Positions 44,896 to 54,256 of a DNA stretch of 64,000 nt are shown here, piece by piece (position 1 is the stretch's first letter; the number at the start of each line of letters is the position of its first letter). A program made the position numbers and the translations under genes. Origin of the DNA: Spongiibacteraceae bacterium (GTDB lineage Bacteria; Pseudomonadota; Gammaproteobacteria; Pseudomonadales; Dasaniaceae); contig JANQLG010000025.1 in the NCBI GenBank assembly GCA_028280715.1, positions 1 to 64,000 of the forward strand, read 5' to 3'. The notes under the pieces were generated by a model. That model saw nothing but the letters and a program-made list of their open reading frames with translations. It was not told the DNA's origin and did no database searches.

Positions 44896-45687
44896 ATGCA
44901 GTCGCGCGATATCACTTTTATTGTCATCGTGGTACTGGCTTGCCTGGTGGGATTTTACATGGTGAGCGAGGATGAGTCGCCGAGTGTAGACTCCACGCCA
45001 GCCCCTTCTATTGACGAACATCTGCCTGATTTCACTGTATATAGCGACGTGGGTGAAAAGAAGCAGGCTTTTTTTGAATTTCTACTACCGATGGTGCAGG
45101 AAGAAAATCAACGCCTGTTGACTCTTAGACAGCAACTCAAATCTATGAGCCAAAACACTAAGTATGATCAGAGCGAAGCTGAATGGTTGCTGGAACTCGC
45201 CAGAGAATATCGAGTGATGGCCGGGCATGCTACTATCAAAGAGGATCAGCTACAGTGGGTTATTGAAGAGTTGCTTGTCAGAGTCGATCAAGTACCCGCT
45301 TCGCTGGCTTTGGCTCAGGCTGCCAATGAATCAGCGTGGGGAACATCTCGGTTCGCTTTGGAAGGAAACAATTTGTATGGCCAATGGTGTTTCCGTCCCG
45401 GTTGTGGTTTGGTTCCCAATAGTCGTCCCGATGGTCAAAGTTACGAAGTGGCTACCTTTGAATCTCCCTTCGATTCAGTGAGGGGTTATATTCATAATTT
45501 GAATACCAATTTGGCTTACAAAGAGTTTCGCCAAATTAGAGCTGAACAACGTGCAGAAAATTTGCCGCTGTCAGGTCAAAAATTTGCAGAGGGTTTGGTT
45601 AAGTATTCTTCCAGAGGGCAGGATTACATCGAAGAATTACAGGCTATGATTCGTGTTAATCAATTGGAGCAATACGACACCATTTAA
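44896..45687 (+). CDS. Bax-like glucosaminidase-domain protein
   Basis: A 263-residue protein with one N-terminal TM/signal helix (about 6-23) and a helical linker. The C-terminal glucosaminidase-type domain (about 120-258) has ALAQAANESAWGTSRFA with the catalytic-type glutamate, NNLYGQWCF, then AEGLVKYSSRGQDYIEELQAMI. The Bax family is predicted to cleave peptidoglycan between GlcNAc and the next sugar. It lies 52 bases after ybbP and is probably transcribed with it, acting in the periplasm. Confidence 0.87.
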   Translation: MQSRDITFIVIVVLACLVGFYMVSEDESPSVDSTPAPSIDEHLPDFTVYSDVGEKKQAFFEFLLPMVQEENQRLLTLRQQLKSMSQNTKYDQSEAEWLLELAREYRVMAGHATIKEDQLQWVIEELLVRVDQVPASLALAQAANESAWGTSRFALEGNNLYGQWCFRPGCGLVPNSRPDGQSYEVATFESPFDSVRGYIHNLNTNLAYKEFRQIRAEQRAENLPLSGQKFAEGLVKYSSRGQDYIEELQAMIRVNQLEQYDTI

Positions 45688-45743
45688 GTCTTGAATTGAG
45701 GCTAACTATTTTATCGTGGCGTCCGCACTTTTTTAATCTTCAC

Positions 45744-46808
45744 TCAATCTAGAATCCATTCCTCATTTTGATCTAGCCTAATCCAGGGCTTGGAAAACCA
45801 GTAGTAGCGTTGATCGCCGGCGGGGCTAGTGCAATTGTAACGGGAACGGCCAACAGGAATATCCCTTTTAGGCGTTACTATCAGTTTAGGCGTTTCATCT
45901 TTGTTCACTTGCAATGCACCCTGACCACTGCCAAAGCATTGAACCTGTAAAATATTCGGTTGCGTAGGATTAAACAGTATTTCTATGCTGGGCTTACTGT
46001 TATTGTGAGATAGAGGGTTTTCCGGGGCGATGACATCAAAAATGTGGAAGGGCAGTGTTTTCACTTTTAGGCTGAAATCTTTGATATCCGTATAGTTGCC
46101 GGCAAAGGGAAAGCGAGGAAGGGACTGCCAATTACTACGCTCACTAATAGGGCCAGAATGTTGACCAATACCGATATATCCCATTTCGGCAACGAGCTCT
46201 TCTAATGCAGAATTGAATTCACCATAGGGGTAGGCAAAAATTTTATGGCTTTGTGTAGTTTCCTCTTCTATTCGCTTCTGCGCGTGCTCAATATCTTTGC
46301 GAATGCGATCGCGCCATTGATCATCACTTTCATCAGCAGACTTAACTAACAAATGATTATGGCTGGAGCTGTGGTTGGCAATCGTAGCGCCGTGTTCAGC
46401 CATTTCACGTATCTGTTCCCAACTAGCCTGCAGATGAAAACCTTGGTCGACGGCATTAGTGCTAACAAAAATGGTAAATGGCCACCCTCGTTTTTTTAAT
46501 CTGGGGAAGGCTTCTTCGTAGACTGAAATATAATTATCGTCGAAGGTGATTACGACGACTTTGTCAGGAAGCTTTTTTCCCGACTTTATGCGGGTTAAAA
46601 CCTCAGGCAATGGCCATACTTGGAACTCGTTTTGTTCGAGAAAAGTTAACTGTTGTTCAAATAGTGCAGGGCTGATGCTGGTAATTGCTGGTGTGTCATT
46701 TGCAATATGATGGTATAGCAAAATCACAGCATGATTGGGTTTCTCAATAGCTGCATTGCCATGTGATGTTGCTATTAACAGCAGAATAAGTTTGATAAAG
46801 AATTTCAT
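45744..46808 (-). CDS. Exported polysaccharide deacetylase
   Basis: A 354-residue protein with a signal peptide (cleavage near NAA20) and a NodB-homology deacetylase domain (about 28-240). The metal site includes the Asp pair of TFDDNY and the histidines of NHSSSHNHL; FAYPYGEFN is motif 3. The C-terminal 100 residues form an unassigned beta domain with two cysteines. This layout resembles PgaB-type or outer-envelope deacetylases, but no synthase genes are near. It lies eight bases downstream of the PilZ gene, so c-di-GMP control of an exopolysaccharide step is plausible. Confidence 0.88.
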   Translation of the reverse strand: MKFFIKLILLLIATSHGNAAIEKPNHAVILLYHHIANDTPAITSISPALFEQQLTFLEQNEFQVWPLPEVLTRIKSGKKLPDKVVVITFDDNYISVYEEAFPRLKKRGWPFTIFVSTNAVDQGFHLQASWEQIREMAEHGATIANHSSSHNHLLVKSADESDDQWRDRIRKDIEHAQKRIEEETTQSHKIFAYPYGEFNSALEELVAEMGYIGIGQHSGPISERSNWQSLPRFPFAGNYTDIKDFSLKVKTLPFHIFDVIAPENPLSHNNSKPSIEILFNPTQPNILQVQCFGSGQGALQVNKDETPKLIVTPKRDIPVGRSRYNCTSPAGDQRYYWFSKPWIRLDQNEEWILD

Positions 46809-46816
46809 GTTTCGAC

Positions 46817-47575
46817 TTAGCTAACCCTTGATTCACGTCTGCGTTGTTTTCGTTGTACAGCAGCAATATATTGTTGCAACTTTACCCGCTGTTGCGGGTT
46901 ATCCACAGTCAGTCTCGCACCCGCCAAGGTATGCATATGAGGCGTGCGAATACGGTATAGATTACATAGCTCTACTTGGCAATCAATATCACTTCCATCA
47001 GGTAATCGAAGAATGCTCGCAGGGAAAAATTTATTTTTTTCCAATATGTCAGTTATATCCTCAGCAAAGCTCAACTTAATCCCTTCCGATGACAGATTGA
47101 TGATACGGACATCTGGTATGGGCTGCTGCTCCAAATATAACTCAATATTTAGTCCTGTTTCGCTTTCGACATAAATTCTATAGGCATTGCGGCTGTGATT
47201 TCTACCGACCTCTTCGGGCAGTTCCAGCAGGTAGCTAACATCATCTCCATGTTCTTGCCTGGCGAGTATTCGTGTATAAAAGTGCAGGTCAACTCGTTGT
47301 GAGCGACTGGTGATCTCTACTGTGTCGCCTGATTCTAAGCTTTCCAGCCCTTCGCTGGGGAATAATTCATCAATCAGTAACTCAGCATTATCCGGATCAA
47401 TATTGAGTACCATGCTTTGGTAGAGATGATCGTTTTTGGTGATCTTGACCCCAATCCACTCGTGATGTTTGCGAAGGTACTCTAAACGTTCATAATGATC
47501 TTTAGGTTCATTCGACTCCTGCGAATGAGGTGTTGATAGAATCCTTCTTATTAGTGATTTGATGAAAGACATCAT
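46817..47575 (-). CDS. YcgR-like c-di-GMP effector (PilZ domain)
   Basis: A 252-residue protein. The N-terminal YcgR/PilZN domain covers about 35-135. The C-terminal PilZ domain, about 138-250, has the c-di-GMP-binding RNAYR (RxxxR) and NLSSEGIKLSF (D/NxSxxG). YcgR proteins brake flagella, while related ones regulate polysaccharide export. No flagellar genes are here. The adjacent deacetylase, eight bases downstream on the same strand, suggests an envelope-polysaccharide target (inference). Confidence 0.9.
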   Translation of the reverse strand: MMSFIKSLIRRILSTPHSQESNEPKDHYERLEYLRKHHEWIGVKITKNDHLYQSMVLNIDPDNAELLIDELFPSEGLESLESGDTVEITSRSQRVDLHFYTRILARQEHGDDVSYLLELPEEVGRNHSRNAYRIYVESETGLNIELYLEQQPIPDVRIINLSSEGIKLSFAEDITDILEKNKFFPASILRLPDGSDIDCQVELCNLYRIRTPHMHTLAGARLTVDNPQQRVKLQQYIAAVQRKQRRRESRVS

Positions 47576-47709
47576 GGGGTGAATATCGTCACATTAAGGT
47601 GTCAGGATAACAAAGCTTGAGCTTATTCTACCTGTTGATTATTAATTGACAATAATCGGCAGCGGTAAGCTAAACTAAAGCGCTAATATAAAACGGGCAG
47701 GAGCCAAGT

Positions 47710-48114
47710 ATGAATACACAAGTAGCCATGAATAGAACAGTCATAATTAAATTCATTGGGTTAGCCATTTGCTCATTATTTATTTCAGTTGCCCAAGCTC
47801 AAGAACGAGATGTTGAAAAAATGATGCAACAGCTCACCGAAATGCAGCAGTGTTTGGCCAATATCGATCAAAGCCAGATGCAGCATTTGGAGCAACAATC
47901 TCAATCCATGCAGACTAGAATTTTGTCGCTTTGCAGTAACGGGAATCAGCAACAGGCAATGAATGAGGCGATTAAGTTCGCTGAAGAGCTGTCCAAGTCA
48001 TCAGTGATGCAGCAGTTAAATACCTGTTTAAAATTGGTACCGACACTCAATCAGGTTAATCCATTGCAAATGTGGAGTGAACTACCAAAAGATTTGTCAA
48101 TATGTGGCGTATAA
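47710..48114 (+). CDS. Small exported helical protein
   Basis: A 134-residue protein with a signal peptide (hydrophobic 13-27, cleavage after AQA30). The mature part is Gln/Met-rich and helical (MMQQLTEMQQCLANIDQSQM, then NQQQAMNEAIKFAEEL) with four cysteines, two probable disulphides, ending in LPKDLSICGV. It looks like a periplasmic helical bundle; no named family is certain. CAGGAGCC precedes the ATG. It is followed by an LEA-type lipoprotein gene on the same strand. Confidence 0.6.
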   Translation: MNTQVAMNRTVIIKFIGLAICSLFISVAQAQERDVEKMMQQLTEMQQCLANIDQSQMQHLEQQSQSMQTRILSLCSNGNQQQAMNEAIKFAEELSKSSVMQQLNTCLKLVPTLNQVNPLQMWSELPKDLSICGV

Positions 48115-48188
48115 ATGGGTTTTTTCTAAAAGTGGAGAGTGAACGGATAGCTTTTAATTTATGGCACAACAGTTAGGGCAAATAAAAT

Positions 48189-48647
48189 ATGAGCCGGTTA
48201 TTTTCTTTTTTGATTATCAGTTTACTAGTCGGTTGTGCAGCGCTGGATCCTCGCTTTGAACCACCCGTTGTATCGGTGAACAATTTACAGATATTGCCTT
48301 CCAATAGCTTGAGTCCTCGATTTCTAATTGATCTTAAAGTGATAAATCCAAATTCGCAATCTTTAGATATAAAAGGAGCTTATTACAGCATAGAGATTGA
48401 GGGTCATCAGGTTATTTCGGGAGTAAGCAATAAGTTGCCCGTTATTGCCGGTTACGACGAAGCTAATATTGAGCTAATAGCCAGTGCTGATCTGTTGGGC
48501 GGATTAAAATTATTGAATGATTTGCTGTCGCAGAATCGGCAGGGATTGAGTTACTTGATTAACGTGAAGTTGGATATGGGGCGGTTAGCTTTGCCTATTA
48601 ATGTTACCAGGGAGGGCAAGGTAGATTTCACTCACGCACAAAGATAA
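48189..48647 (+). CDS. LEA type 2 family lipoprotein
   Basis: A 152-residue lipoprotein with lipobox LLVGC and acylated Cys16. The body has the LEA14/WHy beta-sandwich pattern, with DLKVINPNSQSLDIKGAYYSIEI in the middle and a hydrophobic NVTREGKVDF end. Bacterial LEA-14-like lipoproteins are envelope proteins of unclear role, linked to desiccation and stress in plants. Aspartate is not at position +2 (Ala17), so outer-membrane sorting by Lol is expected. Confidence 0.82.
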   Translation: MSRLFSFLIISLLVGCAALDPRFEPPVVSVNNLQILPSNSLSPRFLIDLKVINPNSQSLDIKGAYYSIEIEGHQVISGVSNKLPVIAGYDEANIELIASADLLGGLKLLNDLLSQNRQGLSYLINVKLDMGRLALPINVTREGKVDFTHAQR

Positions 48648-48855
48648 GAGGCGGCCTTAATTTCTAAACTTTTTTGCCGTTTTCTAGCACTGTTAGTTAT
48701 TAAGTACATAAAAAATATCTGTATATAACAAAGCCATCTGTAGCCTGATTATATTCTCCGAACTTTCTGGAACTATACTGTCAAAAAGCCCAGTAATATA
48801 CTGGTCTTGAAAGTGTTGAAAATATTGACAGTAATGGCATAGATGTAGGCTGAGT

Positions 48856-49944
48856 ATGTGCTTTATTCGCGCTTTTAAACATTGTAGCTATATATTTTTT
48901 GCAATTATTTTCTTTTCTCTTGCTGGTTGTACCTTTGTTCAAGAGCAGGTTGTTTCTTTTCAAGATGTTCCTTCCTATACGATTAATGGCCGCACAATTA
49001 GTGCAGAACAGGCTAAAGAAAACATAGATGATTTCGACCTATTGGCGATTAACGCTGAAGTTATCGACTTTACCGATCATTATGTCTCGAAAGATATGAC
49101 AAAACTACAAAGGGCTGCCATGCTTCATCAAGTATTAGCTAGCCCGGCGTTTAGAGCTATCGAATATCATGGGCCGAGTACGCTAACAGCGCAGCAAGCT
49201 TTCGATCTTCGCCAAGCGAATTGCCTTGGGTATGCCAACCTGTATATTGCGCTGTCTCGCCACTATGGATTAAAAGCCAGCTATCAACTAATAGAGAAAT
49301 TTCCCGAGTGGAGCATGACGGGAAACTTGGTTTCGATGAATGTTCATATTAATACCATGGTGCCGCTTAATTCTGATAAGGGTTTAGTGGTGGAGCTTGG
49401 CGGCAATGGTTTTGTGCAACAGGGGGAGAGAAAAGTTATTTCAGATAACGATGCTTTAGCATTGTTTTATAACAACCTAGCTATAACTGCTTATGCCAAT
49501 GAAGATAATTTTCAGGCCTATAGTTTAATTGCCAAAGCAATAGCATTTTCGCCCAGACAAGCTTTATTATGGTCAAATTTAGGTGCAGTTTTTCGGGCGA
49601 CTGAACAGTATGAGGCTGCCGAAAGTGTCTTGAAAACAGCGTTACGTATAGATTCGGGTTTTTATACGGCGTTAAACAATCTCTCTATCGTTTATCATCA
49701 GACAGGGCAAAAGAATCTGTACGCTGAGATCGCAGAAAAAACTCAGCAGTTGCGAATTAAAAATCCCTACTATTACTATTATCTGGCAAGAAAGTCTGTG
49801 CAGGAAAAAGATTATCGCCTAGCGACTCGGCATCTTAAGCGTGCATTACGTATAAAAGATGACGAACCACGTTTTCATCAGTTAATGGAAGAAATTAATA
49901 GCCAGCGTGATCAAGTTGCTCAGTTGACGGTTAATGCCTATTAA
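48856..49944 (+). CDS. Lipoprotein with transglutaminase-like and TPR domains
   Basis: A 362-residue protein with a lipobox (SLAGC, Cys25). Residues about 105-185 resemble a transglutaminase/cysteine-protease fold (QANCLGYANLYIALSRHYGLKASYQL, then SMNVHINTMVPL): the Cys, a following His and an Asp/Glu could form the active site. Residues 215-355 hold three to four tetratricopeptide repeats (ALLWSNLGAVFRATEQYEAAESVL; FYTALNNLSIVYHQTGQ). It may be an envelope peptidase or scaffold. It ends 14 bases inside the convergent glycosyltransferase frame. Confidence 0.75.
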   Translation: MCFIRAFKHCSYIFFAIIFFSLAGCTFVQEQVVSFQDVPSYTINGRTISAEQAKENIDDFDLLAINAEVIDFTDHYVSKDMTKLQRAAMLHQVLASPAFRAIEYHGPSTLTAQQAFDLRQANCLGYANLYIALSRHYGLKASYQLIEKFPEWSMTGNLVSMNVHINTMVPLNSDKGLVVELGGNGFVQQGERKVISDNDALALFYNNLAITAYANEDNFQAYSLIAKAIAFSPRQALLWSNLGAVFRATEQYEAAESVLKTALRIDSGFYTALNNLSIVYHQTGQKNLYAEIAEKTQQLRIKNPYYYYYLARKSVQEKDYRLATRHLKRALRIKDDEPRFHQLMEEINSQRDQVAQLTVNAY

Positions 49945-51241
49945 TATAATTCTCGCTCTCTTTTATGCTGTCTAGTAATTTTTTCATGTCATTATTTTCT
50001 AGAAAATCGTAGTTTCCCCTTTTTTCTATCCACTTGCTAAAGCTGATAGAAGGTAGAGCGTTATCTCTGATCCAGTGAATTAATTTTAACGTTTTAAAAC
50101 CATCGAACCACTGCTCAAGATGTTGCTTACGTGTTGAATTAGTTAAACCTTGTTGGTAACAGTGCTTAAGTGCTGCTTCGAGTTTAAGAAATTGAGTCAG
50201 CTTTAATAATGTCTCTATCTCGACAGCTTCCGGTTTATGTTTTTTTAATCGATTTATACTGTCAGCAATAGTCGATGTTGACTGAGATAAATCCTGTAAT
50301 AGTAAGAGAAAAAAGTGTAAATAATAAAAACAGTCGGGGTGGTAGATAAGTGTGTCAAAAGGGTTGCTCTGGTTGGCAATTTGTTGTGTCGCCGGGCCTG
50401 TGCCAAAGGGTACTCGATCTGAATGACGTGCCTCTAATTGAATCTTGTCACAATCCAGAGTAATAACATCTCCTGTTTTTGCTACTTTATTTAACAAATA
50501 AAAATCTTCTCCACCAGCACGCTTTGGAAAACCTCGTACCTTGGCGTAGTGTTCAAAGTCGATGGCTAGGGTGCTGCCAACAGTATGAAATGCATAAGGT
50601 GAGCCGGACCAGCTTAGGCCTTGCACATAGTAATGCAGTTTATATTCATAAAGCTGTGTTGGCAGGCGAGGGTCGTCATGACTGTAAGTATGTTCATAGG
50701 GAAAAACGACAGCGGCCGCATTTTTACAAGCGGCCAGAGTGGAAAAATAACTGCTAGGCAAATGTCCATCAGCATCGCTTGTTGCAATCCAGGGTGACTG
50801 AATATGTTTGTTGTTGATTAATTGACAAAGCACATCGGCACCAATTTTTCTCGCAGTACCAACACCTTCATCAGGTTTAAGTGGTGTGCCTTTATATACG
50901 CGGTCTACGACAAGTAAACTGCTGTTGTTGGGCAGTTCATATAGCGTTAAAGGTTGCTCGTCGACTTGCCAATCTGGATTGAGCGAATCAAGCACTGCAT
51001 TTTTGAGCTCCAGATACCATTGAATATCGTTATCCGTTTCAGGGCGATTCAAAACAATTACTAATAAGGTATTTTGCTGTGATTGAGCGAAATCAATAAA
51101 GCGCCTGAGTGAAGTTTCACTCTCTCTGTACATAGGTATCAATAAGCCCTGATTAAATTGGGCAGGAAAGTTGTGCAAGCACTGGGATTCAGGTTCGGCG
51201 TATTGCTGCAAATATTTTTTTAGTGCTTTGGATGATGGCAT
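49931..51241 (-). CDS. Family 2-like glycosyltransferase
   Basis: A 436-residue protein. The core has a GT-A pattern: LLIPMYRESETSL, LLVIVLNRPETD, GVGTARKIGADVL, then WIATSDADGHLP with the DxD metal motif, and GGEDFYLLNKVA later. No membrane helix is seen. The C-terminal third is helical and unassigned. Donor and acceptor are unknown. The frame extends to 51301 inside miaE, but the ATG at 51241, four bases past the miaE stop, is the better start and makes a tight two-gene operon. Confidence 0.75.
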   Translation of the reverse strand: MPSSKALKKYLQQYAEPESQCLHNFPAQFNQGLLIPMYRESETSLRRFIDFAQSQQNTLLVIVLNRPETDNDIQWYLELKNAVLDSLNPDWQVDEQPLTLYELPNNSSLLVVDRVYKGTPLKPDEGVGTARKIGADVLCQLINNKHIQSPWIATSDADGHLPSSYFSTLAACKNAAAVVFPYEHTYSHDDPRLPTQLYEYKLHYYVQGLSWSGSPYAFHTVGSTLAIDFEHYAKVRGFPKRAGGEDFYLLNKVAKTGDVITLDCDKIQLEARHSDRVPFGTGPATQQIANQSNPFDTLIYHPDCFYYLHFFLLLLQDLSQSTSTIADSINRLKKHKPEAVEIETLLKLTQFLKLEAALKHCYQQGLTNSTRKQHLEQWFDGFKTLKLIHWIRDNALPSISFSKWIEKRGNYDFLENNDMKKLLDSIKESENYINRH

Positions 51242-51245
51242 GGAG

Positions 51246-51860
51246 TTAGTGCAGGGCTGCTCGATGAGGCAAGTTAGCGACAATTTTAGCTTCGGCTTCA
51301 ATTAATTGCTGTAAGCGTTGCAGTACCGTTTGTTCCGGGAAGTAGAGCAATGCCAAATCGACCATTAAATCCTGATGTCGCTCTTCAGAGCGGGAAATCG
51401 ATGTATAAAAGTTTTTTAATTGCCCGGGTTCTAGCGCTTTGGCTATTAAACCGAATCGCTCGGCGCCTCTGGCTTCGATAATACCGCCAATTAGCAGGCG
51501 GTCGAGAAAGTATTCATCACTGCCCTTACGCAAAGATTGTCTGAATTGATTAACATAGGGGTCCTTTTCATCCTTGGTGGTGATCAGTCCACGGCTATGA
51601 ATCAGCTTAACTACTTCGCGGTAATGCGTCATTTCCTCTATAGCCAATTCTGCCATGGCATTGACCAACTCAACGCGGTCTGGGTAATGAGAGAGCATCG
51701 AAATGGCCATGCCTGATGCTTTTTTCTCTGCTGCAGCATGGTCAAGCAGGAAGGCGTCAAAATCTGCCATGACTGCATCTGTCCAAGTTTGAGAGGTTGG
51801 GTAGGCGAGGATTATTTTGCTCATTCTGGGTACCATTATTGGCGGCAAGCTGAGTTCCAT
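51246..51860 (-). CDS. miaE: tRNA 2-methylthio-N6-isopentenyladenosine hydroxylase MiaE
   Basis: Non-haem diiron monooxygenase that hydroxylates ms2i6A37 in tRNAs reading UNN codons. It has 204 residues in a ferritin-like four-helix bundle. Ligand motifs are [11 protein letters not shown] with a Glu, EEMTHYREV (ExxH), EARGAERF and SEERHQDL (second ExxH). Start at 51860 or at the Met twelve codons in (51824) are both possible. It is divergent from fabV and is followed at once by a glycosyltransferase gene. Confidence 0.93.
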   Translation of the reverse strand: MELSLPPIMVPRMSKIILAYPTSQTWTDAVMADFDAFLLDHAAAEKKASGMAISMLSHYPDRVELVNAMAELAIEEMTHYREVVKLIHSRGLITTKDEKDPYVNQFRQSLRKGSDEYFLDRLLIGGIIEARGAERFGLIAKALEPGQLKNFYTSISRSEERHQDLMVDLALLYFPEQTVLQRLQQLIEAEAKIVANLPHRAALH

Positions 51861-51911
51861 AGTTGACGGCAGGGCGCATTATAAGGGGGTGGTTTACACA
51901 CGCAAGGCGTC

Positions 51912-51917
51912 TATAAT
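51912..51917 (+). promoter_or_regulatory. fabV -10 element
   Basis: TATAAT at 51912-51917 lies 52 bases upstream of the fabV ATG. The best -35 at proper spacing (TGGTTT, 51890-51895) is weak; TTTACA at 51893 is closer to consensus but only 13 bases away. Confidence 0.4.
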
Positions 51918-51969
51918 ACGCCACTGTTTTGCAATCCTACTTAATAAGAATCATTTCGAAGGAAGTTCT

Positions 51970-53163
51970 ATGATTATCAAGCCCCGTGTTCGCGGTTTTA
52001 TGTGTATTACCACTCACCCTATTGGCTGTGAGGTGAATGTCAAAAACCAGATTGAATATGTGAAACAGCAGGGACCTATTGCAGATGGTCCTAAGAAGGT
52101 GCTGGTGCTAGGGGCTTCTACCGGTTATGGCCTGGCTTCTCGAATTACTTCAGCCTTTGGCAGTGGTGCCAGTACGCTGGGTGTCTTTTTCGAGAAAGAA
52201 GGTACTGAGAAAAAGCCAGGTACTGCGGGTTGGTATAACTCCGCTGCCTTTCATAAATTTGCCGAGCAAGAAGGCCTGTACGCTAAAAGTATCAATGGTG
52301 ATGCCTTCTCCAACGAATTAAAACAAAAAACCATCGATATTATTAAGCAAGATCTGGGTCAGGTTGATCTGGTGGTTTACAGTCTGGCCGCTCCTCGTCG
52401 TCAGCATCCTGATACGGGTGAGGTACATGTCTCTACGCTTAAGCCCATTGGTAAAGATGTTGTGCAGCGTGCAGTTGATACTGATAAGAATATTTTGAAG
52501 GAAGTCTCCGTGCCTGCGGCCAGTCAGGAAGAAATCGACAACACCGTCGCCGTTATGGGTGGTGAAGATTGGCAGATGTGGATTGATGCGTTAGATGAAG
52601 CCGGGGTATTGGCCGATGGCGCCAAAACCACTGCCTACACCTATATTGGTGAAAAGGTAACCTGGGATATTTACTGGCACGGGACCATAGGGCAGGCCAA
52701 GCAAGATCTGGATCGACGCGTTATCGATATCCGTAACAAGCTGGCGGAAAAAGGTGGTGATGCGCGTGTTTCGGTATTGAAAGCGGTGGTGACGCAGGCC
52801 AGTTCAGCAATTCCCGTAATGCCGCTCTATCTCGGTTTACTGTTTAAAGTGATGAAGGCCGATGGCAGCCACCAGGGCTGTATTGAACAGGTTGATTTGC
52901 TATTCAGAGAAAGCCTCTATGGTACTTCGCCGAAGCTAGACGACGAGGGCCGTCTACGGGCCGACTACCTGGAGCTTCGCCCTGAGATTCAGAAGCAAGT
53001 CGAAGAGTTATGGGCATCGATCACCGATGACACTATTGATCAGCTCAGCGATATGAAGGGCTATAAAGAAGAGTTTCTGAAACTGTTTGGTTTTGAAATC
53101 GATGGTGTCGACTACGAAGCCGATGTTAATCCTGTCGTGCCCATTGCCAACCTGGTCGATTAA
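51970..53163 (+). CDS. fabV: Enoyl-[acyl-carrier-protein] reductase FabV
   Basis: NADH-dependent enoyl-ACP reductase of fatty acid synthesis, 397 residues. The start [20 protein letters not shown] is the family N-terminus. The NAD loop is [14 protein letters not shown] and the catalytic Tyr-x8-Lys is in [10 protein letters not shown]. FabV is naturally insensitive to triclosan. The open frame extends 51 codons upstream, but those residues have no family match, and AAGGAAG precedes the ATG at 51970. No fabI is in the window. Confidence 0.97.
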   Translation: MIIKPRVRGFMCITTHPIGCEVNVKNQIEYVKQQGPIADGPKKVLVLGASTGYGLASRITSAFGSGASTLGVFFEKEGTEKKPGTAGWYNSAAFHKFAEQEGLYAKSINGDAFSNELKQKTIDIIKQDLGQVDLVVYSLAAPRRQHPDTGEVHVSTLKPIGKDVVQRAVDTDKNILKEVSVPAASQEEIDNTVAVMGGEDWQMWIDALDEAGVLADGAKTTAYTYIGEKVTWDIYWHGTIGQAKQDLDRRVIDIRNKLAEKGGDARVSVLKAVVTQASSAIPVMPLYLGLLFKVMKADGSHQGCIEQVDLLFRESLYGTSPKLDDEGRLRADYLELRPEIQKQVEELWASITDDTIDQLSDMKGYKEEFLKLFGFEIDGVDYEADVNPVVPIANLVD

Positions 53164-53204
53164 TAACGTTATACGCTTAGCTTAAGCAGAGTCGGTAAAC
53201 GGGA

Positions 53205-54044
53205 ATGGATGAGCCACTGGTACATGGCCGCGCAGTAAGGTTGACCGACCGTGTTCGCAGGATTACTGCCCCCAACGCTGGTGTCATGACTGGAGCAGGC
53301 ACTAATACCTATTTGCTGGGCAATGAGCAAGTAACGGTGGTTGATCCTGGCCCTGCCGTTCCTGAACATGTCGATGCTATTCTGAAAGCCTGCGATGGCA
53401 AACTGAAATGGATTTTGGTGACTCATACCCACCGTGATCATTCTCCCGCCGCAAAAATGTTAGCAGATGCAACCGGTGCTCGTTTAATGGGTAATCTGTT
53501 AGCCGAGGATGATGGCTATCAGGATCAGAGCTTCACTACTGATCACCAATTTCAACACGAAGAGCGATTTGTCACCGATGAATTTTCTTTGCGCGTATTG
53601 TGTACTCCGGGGCATGTCGATAACCATCTGTGCTATTTTGTGGAAGATGATGGCTTGCTGCTGACGGGCGATCATATTATGGAGGGATCGACGGTTGTTA
53701 TTATTCCTCCGCATGGTGACATGTATGACTATATGCAGTCCCTGCAGTTACTGCTGGATTACCCGCTTAGAGCATTGGGTCCTGGTCATGGTCATATAAT
53801 CGATAGCCCTGTGGAAGAAATTAAAGGCATAATTCAGCATCGGTTGCAGCGAGAGTCCAAGGTTATTAACGTATTGTCGACAATGCATCAGGGCGCTTTA
53901 GAGAATTTAACGCCATTGGTTTATGACGATGTGGATACCCGCTTGCATCCAGTTGCCAGATATTCACTTTGGGCGCATTTATTGAAACTGGAGCGAGAGG
54001 GAAGGGTTGTTGCCGAAGGTGATAATTGGATATTTCGAACTTAA
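53205..54044 (+). CDS. Metallo-beta-lactamase-fold hydrolase (LACTB2-like)
   Basis: A 279-residue protein of the MBL fold. Metal ligands are seen in THTHRDHSPAA (HxHxDH near 67-72), GHVDNH near 130, the Asp in LLTGDHIM and a final GHGHII. The C-terminal winged-helix-like tail (200-270) is as in the LACTB2/RNase-like hydrolases. It is probably a thioesterase- or RNase-type hydrolase rather than an antibiotic lactamase. It follows fabV by 41 bases on the same strand. Confidence 0.88.
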   Translation: MDEPLVHGRAVRLTDRVRRITAPNAGVMTGAGTNTYLLGNEQVTVVDPGPAVPEHVDAILKACDGKLKWILVTHTHRDHSPAAKMLADATGARLMGNLLAEDDGYQDQSFTTDHQFQHEERFVTDEFSLRVLCTPGHVDNHLCYFVEDDGLLLTGDHIMEGSTVVIIPPHGDMYDYMQSLQLLLDYPLRALGPGHGHIIDSPVEEIKGIIQHRLQRESKVINVLSTMHQGALENLTPLVYDDVDTRLHPVARYSLWAHLLKLEREGRVVAEGDNWIFRT

Positions 54045-54076
54045 TACTGTATCAGGCTGATAACGAGTAGCTGTTT

Positions 54077-54232
54077 ATGCGAATGAAGACAATCCGAATC
54101 AGTATTATTGTCAGTCTTATTTTAGTGATTGCTTTTGCCTATTGGTTTCAATACTACAAACTTTCAAACAATGCTACAGATGGCGAAAAGATTGAAAATT
54201 CTGAAAAAGCAATTTTAACTTTATGGGAGTAA
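54077..54232 (+). CDS. Small single-helix membrane protein, 51 residues
   Basis: The open frame starts at ATG 54077 and stops at TAA 54230-54232. The product has a short basic start (MRMKTIRIS), one hydrophobic helix (about 9-24, IIVSLILVIAFAYWF) and a polar tail. Its place 32 bases after the MBL gene, same strand, and its biased composition support a real gene, but there is no strong ribosome site and no known family. Confidence 0.45.
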   Translation: MRMKTIRISIIVSLILVIAFAYWFQYYKLSNNATDGEKIENSEKAILTLWE

Positions 54233-54256
54233 AAGGGTTTACTTGTATGTTTTTAG

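Noticed and set aside
51817-51969. Longer FabV start and overlap with miaE
   Set aside because: The extra 51 residues run over the miaE start and the TATAAT element. The FabV family starts at MIIKPRVRG.
53205-54044. Beta-lactamase
   Set aside because: The MBL fold and LACTB2-like tail indicate a housekeeping hydrolase; there is no signal peptide.
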